From positions 1-64,000 of the forward strand of contig NZ_CAMHZQ010000009.1 in NCBI RefSeq assembly GCF_946190275.1: a stretch of DNA of 64,000 nt, in the 5' to 3' direction. The DNA comes from Streptococcus mitis (GTDB lineage: Bacteria > Bacillota > Bacilli > Lactobacillales > Streptococcaceae). This document shows, in pieces, positions 58,021 through 64,000 of this stretch (within the stretch, counting starts at the first letter, position 1; every line of letters begins with the position of its first letter). The notes under the pieces are model-generated. The model saw nothing but the letters and a program-made list of their open reading frames with translations, was not told where the DNA came from and did not search any database. A program made the position numbers and the translations under genes.

Positions 58021-58856
58021 TGAAATTAGCTCAATTATTTTCAGATTTTGAAGAAGAATTGATAAGACAGGGAGAGGAAGCAGAAAGCCTCTCTTTTGTC
58101 TATCGTAGCCTGAAAAATCTCTCTTTTACAGACTTTGTCTTTGCCTTCCAGCAGGAAGTGACGGAAGGGGAAGAAGTATTTGTAAAAGGAATTTTCCAAC
58201 AGTTAGCAGCTCATAAACCGGCACAGTACATCATTGGACAGGCAGATTTTTATGGAATGCAGTTAACAGTTGATGAGCGGGTTTTGATTCCTCGTCCAGA
58301 GACAGAGGAATTGGTGGAGCTTATCCTAGCTGAAAATCCTGAGACGAATCTTTCAGTTCTGGATATTGGAACAGGTAGTGGAGCTATTGCTCTCGCCTTA
58401 GCAAAAAACAGACCAGATTGGTCAGTGACAGCAGCAGATATTTCCCAAGATGCTTTAGATGTAGCTAACGAAAATGCTAAAAATCAAAATCTTCAAATAT
58501 TTTTAAAAAAATCTGACTGTTTTACAGAAATTTCTGAAAAATATGATATAATTGTTTCCAATCCACCCTATATCTCTCGTGAAGATGAGTCAGAGGTAGG
58601 CTTGAATGTTTTGCATGCGGAGCCTCATCTAGCTCTCTTTGCAGACGAGGATGGCCTAGCTATTTACCGTAGAATTGCGGAAGATGCAAAAGACTATCTC
58701 AAAGATGGTGGTAAGATTTACCTTGAAATTGGATACAAGCAAGGTCAAAGTGTTCCTGAACTTTTTAGGAAGCATCTTCCTGAAAAACGTGTAAGAACAC
58801 TTAAGGACCAATTTGGTCAAGATAGGATGGTCGTGGTTGATGATGGACAGGATTAG
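58020..58856 (+). CDS. prmC: Release factor glutamine methyltransferase PrmC (HemK)
   Basis: 278 residues. SAM-binding motif I is L-D-I-G-T-G-S-G-A-I-A near 118-128 and the catalytic N-P-P-Y is at 181-184. The N-terminal helical domain recognises the release factor. It methylates Q236 of PrfA (this window) and RF2. It overlaps the downstream tsaC-like gene. Confidence 0.96.
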   Translation: MKLAQLFSDFEEELIRQGEEAESLSFVYRSLKNLSFTDFVFAFQQEVTEGEEVFVKGIFQQLAAHKPAQYIIGQADFYGMQLTVDERVLIPRPETEELVELILAENPETNLSVLDIGTGSGAIALALAKNRPDWSVTAADISQDALDVANENAKNQNLQIFLKKSDCFTEISEKYDIIVSNPPYISREDESEVGLNVLHAEPHLALFADEDGLAIYRRIAEDAKDYLKDGGKIYLEIGYKQGQSVPELFRKHLPEKRVRTLKDQFGQDRMVVVDDGQD

Positions 58857-59442
58857 ACAAGAGTTAGAAAATGGTGGAGCTGTCGTTCTGCCTACAGAAA
58901 CGGTTTACGGTCTTTTTGCCAAGGCTTTAGACGAAAAAGCAGTTGACCATGTTTACCAACTCAAACGTCGACCTAGAGACAAGGCACTTAATCTCAATGT
59001 TGCCTCTTTAGAGGACATCTTGTACTTTTCAAATAATCAGCCAACTTATCTACAAAAACTTGTAGAGACCTTTTTACCAGGTCCCTTGACCATTATTCTC
59101 GAAGCCAATGACCGAGTTCCCTATTGGGTCAATTCTGGTCTCGCGACTGTTGGATTTCGAATGCCCAGTCACCCCATTACGCTGGATTTGATTCGAGAGA
59201 CGGGGCCCTTGATTGGACCGTCTGCCAATATTTCAGGTCAGGCAAGTGGAGTAACCTTTGAACAAATTCTGAAGGATTTTGACCAAGAGGTTCTGGGTCT
59301 GGAAGACGATGCTTTTCTAACTGGACAGGATTCAACTATTTTGGATTTGTCGGGAGACAAGGTGAAAATCTTACGCCAAGGGGCCATTAAGCGAGAAGAT
59401 ATTCTTGCTCGGTTGCCAGAGATTTCTTTTGAGGAGGAATGA
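58840..59442 (+). CDS. L-threonylcarbamoyladenylate synthase (Sua5/YrdC/TsaC family)
   Basis: 200 residues, the short YrdC-only form without the Sua5 C-terminal domain. P-T-E-T-V-Y-G-L near 17-24, K-R-R-P-R-D-K near 42-48 and G-P-S-A-N-I-S-G near 126-133 line the active site. It makes threonylcarbamoyl-AMP for the t6A37 tRNA modification. The start is one of two adjacent ATGs (58840 or 58843) inside the prmC end; the longer reading at 58813 adds residues of prmC frame-shifted sequence. Confidence 0.9.
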   Translation: MMDRIRQELENGGAVVLPTETVYGLFAKALDEKAVDHVYQLKRRPRDKALNLNVASLEDILYFSNNQPTYLQKLVETFLPGPLTIILEANDRVPYWVNSGLATVGFRMPSHPITLDLIRETGPLIGPSANISGQASGVTFEQILKDFDQEVLGLEDDAFLTGQDSTILDLSGDKVKILRQGAIKREDILARLPEISFEEE

Positions 59443-59443
59443 G

Positions 59444-59875
59444 ATGCTAAGAGATTTAAGAGAAACTGATGTGAAAGCCATTTGTGAAATCAACCAAGAG
59501 GCTTTGGGCTATTCTTTTAGTCTAGAGGACACGGCTAGTCAACTAGCTAGACTGTCTCAGAATTTACATCATTTTTTACTTGCTTATGAGGATGAAGCTA
59601 GTCATGCCTTGCTTGGATATGTCCACGCTGAGGTTTACGAATCCCTTTATTCCAAAGCAGGATTTAATATTTTAGCCTTAGCAGTTTCACCTCAAGCGCA
59701 AGGTCAAGGTATTGGCAAAAGCTTATTGCAAGGGTTGGAGCAAGAAGCAAAAAGACGCGGCTATGGATTTATCCGCTTAAACTCTGCCGATCATCGTCTG
59801 GGTGCTCATGCATTTTATGAAAAAGTTGGTTATACTTGTGATAAAATGCAGAAACGGTTTATTCGCATCTTTTAG
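59444..59875 (+). CDS. GNAT-family N-acetyltransferase
   Basis: 143 residues. GNAT fold with the acetyl-CoA pyrophosphate loop V-S-P-Q-A-Q-G-Q-G-I-G-K-S near 83-95 and a C-terminal A-H-A-F-Y-E-K-V-G-Y. The substrate is unknown; position after tsaC is common in streptococci. ATG 59444 has GAGGAGGA just upstream and follows the tsaC stop by 1 nt. Confidence 0.88.
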   Translation: MLRDLRETDVKAICEINQEALGYSFSLEDTASQLARLSQNLHHFLLAYEDEASHALLGYVHAEVYESLYSKAGFNILALAVSPQAQGQGIGKSLLQGLEQEAKRRGYGFIRLNSADHRLGAHAFYEKVGYTCDKMQKRFIRIF

Positions 59876-59904
59876 TTTGATTTTCTAATAAGAAAATTAA
59901 ACTA
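59873..59904 (+). repeat. Inverted repeat between the GNAT gene and glyA
   Basis: TTAGTTTGATTTTC pairs with GAAAATTAAACTAA (one mismatch); it includes the GNAT stop codon and lacks a T-run, so it may slow rather than end transcription. Confidence 0.5.
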
Positions 59905-59936
59905 ATGGACTAGTCACACAATAAAGGAGAAGACCT

Positions 59937-61193
59937 ATGATTTTTGACAAAGATGATTTTAAAGCATATGATGCTGATCTCTGGAATGCTATTGCCAAAG
60001 AAGAAGAACGCCAACAAAATAACATTGAATTGATTGCTTCGGAAAACGTAGTTTCCAAGGCTGTTATGGCAGCTCAAGGGTCTATCTTGACGAATAAATA
60101 CGCCGAAGGCTACCCAGGACGCCGTTATTATGGTGGAACAGATGTGGTAGACGTGGTAGAATCTCTAGCCATTGAACGCGCAAAAGAAATTTTCGGTGCA
60201 AAATTTGCCAATGTCCAACCACACTCAGGAAGCCAAGCCAACTGTGCGGCATACATGGCCTTGATTGAGCCAGGTGATACCGTTATGGGAATGGATTTGG
60301 CAGCAGGTGGACACTTGACCCACGGAGCTCCAGTTAGTTTCTCAGGTCAAACCTACAACTTTGTTTCTTACAGTGTTGACCCTGAAACGGAACTCTTGGA
60401 TTTTGATGCTATCTTAAAACAAGCCCAAGAAGTAAAACCAAAATTGATCGTAGCAGGTGCTTCAGCCTATTCTCAAATTATCGACTTTTCAAAATTCCGT
60501 GAAATTGCGGACGCCGTTGGTGCTAAGCTCATGGTAGATATGGCTCATATCGCTGGTTTGGTTGCAGCTGGTCTACATCCTAGCCCAGTGCCATACGCTC
60601 ACATTACGACAACAACGACCCACAAAACCCTTCGTGGACCTCGTGGTGGTTTGATTTTGACTAATGACGATGAACTTGCTAAGAAAATCAATTCAGCTAT
60701 TTTCCCAGGTATTCAGGGCGGTCCTTTGGAGCATGTTGTGGCAGCTAAAGCTGTTTCTTTCAAAGAAGTTTTGGATCCAGCTTTCAAGGAATATGCTGCC
60801 AATGTCATCAAGAACAGCAAGGCTATGGCGGATGTCTTCTTGCAAGACCCTGATTTCCGTATTATTTCTGGCGGGACTGAAAACCATCTCTTCCTAGTGG
60901 ATGTGACTAAAGTTGTAGAAAACGGAAAAGTTGCTCAAAACTTGCTGGATGAAGTCAATATTACCCTAAATAAAAACTCAATTCCTTACGAAACCTTGTC
61001 ACCATTCAAGACAAGTGGGATTCGTATCGGATCTGCAGCCATTACTGCACGTGGATTTGGTGAAGAAGAAAGTCGCAAAGTGGCTGAGCTCATCATTAAA
61101 ACCCTCAAGAATGCAGAAAATGAAGCTGTCTTAGAAGAAGTGAGAAGTGCAGTCAAAGAATTGACAGATGCCTTCCCATTATACGAGGACTAA
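59937..61193 (+). CDS. glyA: Serine hydroxymethyltransferase
   Basis: 418 residues. It interconverts serine and glycine with tetrahydrofolate. The PLP lysine is K230 in [18 protein letters not shown] near the N-terminus and the [13 protein letters not shown] block are conserved. AAAGGAGAAGA precedes the ATG. The downstream nucleoid-associated gene begins 7 nt after the stop. Confidence 0.97.
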   Translation: MIFDKDDFKAYDADLWNAIAKEEERQQNNIELIASENVVSKAVMAAQGSILTNKYAEGYPGRRYYGGTDVVDVVESLAIERAKEIFGAKFANVQPHSGSQANCAAYMALIEPGDTVMGMDLAAGGHLTHGAPVSFSGQTYNFVSYSVDPETELLDFDAILKQAQEVKPKLIVAGASAYSQIIDFSKFREIADAVGAKLMVDMAHIAGLVAAGLHPSPVPYAHITTTTTHKTLRGPRGGLILTNDDELAKKINSAIFPGIQGGPLEHVVAAKAVSFKEVLDPAFKEYAANVIKNSKAMADVFLQDPDFRIISGGTENHLFLVDVTKVVENGKVAQNLLDEVNITLNKNSIPYETLSPFKTSGIRIGSAAITARGFGEEESRKVAELIIKTLKNAENEAVLEEVRSAVKELTDAFPLYED

Positions 61194-61200
61194 AACTTTT

Positions 61201-62175
61201 ATGGACATTTATATTAAGAAAGCCATTATTCACCAGTTCAGTCCGGATGATACCGAGCTGTTCCTAGCGGATAAGTTTCTCAATATTACTCCAAAAATCG
61301 AAGAATACCTGCGGAAAAAAATTGAACGTGTGTATTCAGATGAAGCCAAGACTGGGATTTTCGAGGAAGAAAATCCCTTCTTCAATCACATCACAGACGA
61401 TTTGTTGGAGACATCAGTAACACTGGCTAATCTCTGGAAAGAAGAGTTCAGTATTTCTGAAAACCTCAAGACCAATGACTTGATTTTTGTGCAATTTTCT
61501 AAAGAAGGCGTGGAACATTTCGCTTTCTTGAGAATTGCCCTGCGGGAGACCTTGACCCACCTTGGAGGAGAAGTTGATAATCCAATCAAGCTGACTCAGA
61601 ATAACCTGCCTGGATTTGGAACAGGGGCTGATGAGGCCTTGGTGGTCAATCTTCAGAGCCGCAAGTACCATCTGATTGAAAAACGAATCAAGTACAACGG
61701 GGCTTTCTTGAACTATTTTTCAGAAAATCTTCTTGCTGTTGCTCCTAAGATTTCACCAAAGAAATCTATCAAAGAACTGGAAAAAACGGCCCAGAGAATT
61801 GCTGAGACTTTTAACACAGATGATTTTCAATTTCAATCTAAGGTCAAATCAGCGATTTTCAACAACCTAGAAGAAAGCAATGAATTATCACCTGAAAAAT
61901 TGGCTAACGACCTTTTTGACAACAATCTGACAGCTCGTCTAAGCTTTATTGACCAAGTCAAAGAAGCCGTACCAGAACCAGTTCAATTTGATGAAATTGA
62001 TGCCAGCCGCCAATTAAAGAAATTTGAAAACCAAAAACTCTCTTTGTCAAATGGAATTGAGCTCATCGTTCCCAATAATGTTTATCAAGACGCCGAGTCT
62101 GTTGAGTTTATCCAAAACGACAATGGAACCTACTCTATCTTAATCAAAAATATCGAGGATATTCAAAGTAAATAA
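61201..62175 (+). CDS. Nucleoid-associated protein (NdpA/YejK-like family)
   Basis: 324 residues. The N-terminus [11 protein letters not shown] and the general pattern (A-D-D-L/L-A-N-L-W, L-P-x-x-x-A-D-E-A) fit the 37-kDa nucleoid-associated family. Its role in streptococci is not defined. ATG 61201 is chosen because the longer ORF (61168) overlaps glyA and adds non-conserved residues. A weak GAGG lies 11 nt upstream. The stop overlaps the next start by one base. Confidence 0.85.
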   Translation: MDIYIKKAIIHQFSPDDTELFLADKFLNITPKIEEYLRKKIERVYSDEAKTGIFEEENPFFNHITDDLLETSVTLANLWKEEFSISENLKTNDLIFVQFSKEGVEHFAFLRIALRETLTHLGGEVDNPIKLTQNNLPGFGTGADEALVVNLQSRKYHLIEKRIKYNGAFLNYFSENLLAVAPKISPKKSIKELEKTAQRIAETFNTDDFQFQSKVKSAIFNNLEESNELSPEKLANDLFDNNLTARLSFIDQVKEAVPEPVQFDEIDASRQLKKFENQKLSLSNGIELIVPNNVYQDAESVEFIQNDNGTYSILIKNIEDIQSK

Positions 62176-62789
62176 TGTTTAAACGAATTCGAAGAGTGCT
62201 TGTACTAGCAGTCTTCCTTTTTGCTGGATATAAAGCTTACCGCGTTCACCAAGATGTCAAGCAAGTCATGACCTATCAACCCATGGTGCGAGAAATCTTG
62301 AGTGAAAAAGACACACCAGCAAACGAAGAGCTTGTGCTCGCTATGATTTATACCGAAACAAAAGGAAAAGAAGGCGATGTTATGCAGTCTAGTGAGTCTG
62401 CAAGTGGTTCTACCAACACCATCAATGATAATGCCTCTAGCATTCGGCAAGGCGTTCAAACTCTGACAGACAATCTCTATCTGGCCCAGAAGAAGGGGGT
62501 AGATGTCTGGACGGCTGTTCAAGCCTATAATTTTGGACCTGCCTATATCGATTATATCGCCCAAAATGGAAAGGAAAATACCCTAGCACTGGCGAAACAG
62601 TACTCCCGTGAGACTGTTGCTCCCTTGCTTGGCAATACCACTGGAAAGACTTATAGTTATATTCACCCCATTTCCATTTTTCATGGAGCCGAACTCTATG
62701 TAAATGGAGGAAACTATTACTATTCTAGACAGGTTCAACTGAACCTTTACATCATCAAATGTTTCACTCTCTTTTCAACATCTGGCTAG
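62175..62789 (+). CDS. Membrane-anchored lysozyme-like muramidase (Pmp23 type)
   Basis: 204 residues. An N-terminal membrane anchor (about 7-22) is followed by a lysozyme-like fold with the likely catalytic E61 in M-I-Y-T-E-T-K-G and the S-E-S-A-S-G loop. From memory this matches pneumococcal Pmp23, downstream of glyA, whose loss disturbs septum formation. It is co-transcribed with glyA and the nucleoid-associated gene. The stop codon sits inside the terminator hairpin. Confidence 0.85.
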   Translation: MFKRIRRVLVLAVFLFAGYKAYRVHQDVKQVMTYQPMVREILSEKDTPANEELVLAMIYTETKGKEGDVMQSSESASGSTNTINDNASSIRQGVQTLTDNLYLAQKKGVDVWTAVQAYNFGPAYIDYIAQNGKENTLALAKQYSRETVAPLLGNTTGKTYSYIHPISIFHGAELYVNGGNYYYSRQVQLNLYIIKCFTLFSTSG

Positions 62790-62804
62790 ACCAGGTGTTT
62801 TTGT
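62777..62804 (+). terminator. Terminator overlapping the Pmp23-like stop codon
   Basis: AACATCTGG pairs with CCAGGTGTT (one wobble), then TTTG; the TAG stop at 62787-62789 lies in the loop region. Confidence 0.8.
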
Positions 62805-62862
62805 TATAAGTTTTCTTTAAGATAGATATATTACTCTAGAAAGGTAAAGGAGGAAATTCCCT

Positions 62863-63837
62863 ATGAGAAAGAAACTCTTTCTGACCAGTGCTGCGGTCTT
62901 GTGGGCAGTAACAGCTATGAATAGCGCCCATGCAGCAACAGATGTTCAAAAAGTCATCGACGAAACCTATGTTCAACCTGAATATGTCCTAGGTTCATCA
63001 TTGTCTGAAGACCAAAAAAATCAAACTCTAAAAAAACTAGGCTACAATGCCTCAACAGACACCAAAGAACTCAAGACCATGACACCTGATGTCTATTCTA
63101 AAATCATGAATGTGGCCAATGACTCTAGTTTACAGTTGTATTCATCAGCCAAGATTCAAAAACTAGGAGACAAGTCGCCACTTGAGGTCAAGATTGAAAC
63201 ACCAGAAAATATCACTAAGGTGACTCAGGATATGTACCGAAACGCAGCCGTAACTTTGGGTGTGGAACACGCCAAAATCACTGTAGCAGCACCCATTCCA
63301 GTTACAGGTGAGAGTGCCTTAGCCGGGATTTACTATTCGCTGGAAGCTAATGGAGCCAAGGTACCGCAAGCCAATAAAGATTTGGCTCAAGAAGAGTTGA
63401 AGGCTTTATCCGATATCAATGCTGAAAACAAGGACAAGTCAGGCTATGATGCTAATAAATTAAACGTTGCCCTAGCCGATATCAAGTCAGGACTTGCCAA
63501 AGCTAAAGAAAGCAAGGGAAATCTGACAGAGGAAGATGTCCGTAAAATTGTTGAAGATACCTTAAAAAATTACAAACTTGATCAGGTTATAACAGGAAAC
63601 CAGATCAATATTATCATTAATTTTGCTTTGAATCTCTCAAAGAGTGATATCCTCAGCAATGCAGACTTCACTAAAACCTTAAATGATCTTAAACAAAGTA
63701 TCGTATCACAAGCTGGCGACAGTTTTAAAAATATCAACCTTAACTTTGATGCTGATAAGGCGCTAGAAGACGGGGGTAACTTCTTAAGTTCCCTCTGGCA
63801 AGCCATTGCCAACTTCTTCAAGAGTTTTGGTTCTTAA
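62863..63837 (+). CDS. Secreted DUF1002 protein
   Basis: 324 residues. The Sec signal peptide is about residues 1-25 (R-K-K-L-F-L...S-A-H-A-A). The mature part matches DUF1002 in layout: L-G-S-S-L-S-E-D-Q at 43-51 and G-V-E-H-A-K-I-T-V-A-A-P-I-P-V-T-G-E-S-A-L-A-G near 133-155, then a helical region and an amphipathic C-terminus (F-L-S-S-L-W-Q-A-I-A-N-F-F-K). Function unknown in the family. AAAGGAGGAAA gives a strong ribosome site. Monocistronic. Confidence 0.85.
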   Translation: MRKKLFLTSAAVLWAVTAMNSAHAATDVQKVIDETYVQPEYVLGSSLSEDQKNQTLKKLGYNASTDTKELKTMTPDVYSKIMNVANDSSLQLYSSAKIQKLGDKSPLEVKIETPENITKVTQDMYRNAAVTLGVEHAKITVAAPIPVTGESALAGIYYSLEANGAKVPQANKDLAQEELKALSDINAENKDKSGYDANKLNVALADIKSGLAKAKESKGNLTEEDVRKIVEDTLKNYKLDQVITGNQINIIINFALNLSKSDILSNADFTKTLNDLKQSIVSQAGDSFKNINLNFDADKALEDGGNFLSSLWQAIANFFKSFGS

Positions 63838-63898
63838 GAAATTTCATGGTATAATAGATGGTAACCGTAACGTTGCCGTCTTTTTTGTCGGCCAATAG

Positions 63899-64000
<102 letters not shown>

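Noticed and set aside
59876..59936. Glycine riboswitch before glyA
   Set aside because: The intergenic space is 61 nt and contains only a simple inverted repeat and a ribosome site.
61168..61200. Longer start of the nucleoid-associated protein
   Set aside because: The extra residues are glyA coding sequence in another frame.
62205..62564. 119-codon minus-strand ORF opposite the Pmp23-like gene
   Set aside because: Antisense shadow without ribosome site; the plus strand encodes a recognisable lysozyme-like protein.

Overview
The window is low-GC Firmicute DNA from a mitis-group Streptococcus, either S. pneumoniae or a close relative such as S. pseudopneumoniae or S. mitis. The evidence is three BOX repeats, a preQ1-II riboswitch before queT, the AdcR-controlled adcAII-pht zinc genes, the glgBCDA and ligA neighbourhoods, an asd-type small RNA, and many extended -10 promoters (TGnTATAAT). 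I read it without database searches, so names rest on recognised motifs and remembered gene order. The blocks I recognise seem to be joined in a different order from the reference pneumococcal chromosomes I remember.

Layout. 1-0.6 kb: 3' end of an LPXTG surface protein. 0.8-8.9 kb: Rpn-type nuclease, ABC-F protein, Rgg regulator, MFS exporter, ligA and a lipid kinase. 9-18.8 kb: pullulanase, gapN and the glycogen operon glgB-C-D-A behind a strong promoter with a CcpA (cre) site. 18.9-22.6 kb: HAD phosphatase, glycerate kinase, DUF1694 protein and enolase. 22.7-30.4 kb: BOX element, murA, a GNAT, spxR, map, ribF, yitT, degV and HU. 30.6-33.4 kb: ccdA-thioredoxin lipoprotein pair and an amino-acid permease, then a second BOX. 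33.7-45.0 kb: zinc island with adcAII and three consecutive histidine-triad genes, each transcription unit starting with a near-identical promoter and tandem AdcR boxes. 45-49.1 kb: pepT, hemH, mscL, gtrA and the riboswitch-queT unit. 49.2-52.4 kb: tRNA-Thr, a reversed BOX, the asd small RNA, then an accessory cassette with a secreted tyrosine-rich peptide and a two-gene ABC transporter. 52.4-64 kb: asd, dapA, mnmE, a tautomerase, tdk-prfA-prmC-tsaC-GNAT-glyA, a nucleoid-associated protein, a Pmp23-like lysozyme, a DUF1002 protein and the start of an rlmD-type RNA methyltransferase.

How they work together. GlgB/C/D/A make glycogen and the pullulanase debranches it; GapN and enolase are lower-glycolysis enzymes. 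AdcAII and the Pht proteins form a surface zinc-scavenging system under AdcR. CcdA and the thioredoxin lipoprotein form an extracytoplasmic thiol-repair pair. Asd and DapA feed lysine/diaminopimelate and threonine synthesis.

The best candidate for something undescribed is the cassette at 49.7-52.3 kb. It separates the asd small RNA from asd, is bordered by 25-bp near-identical direct repeats (23/25), has a cre-bearing promoter, and encodes an 87-residue exported peptide whose predicted mature part is 26% tyrosine. The second is a recurring promoter layout in which an extended -10 lies exactly 6 nt before the ATG in five genes, predicting leaderless mRNAs. The third is the enlarged, repeat-rich and partly homogenised pht array.
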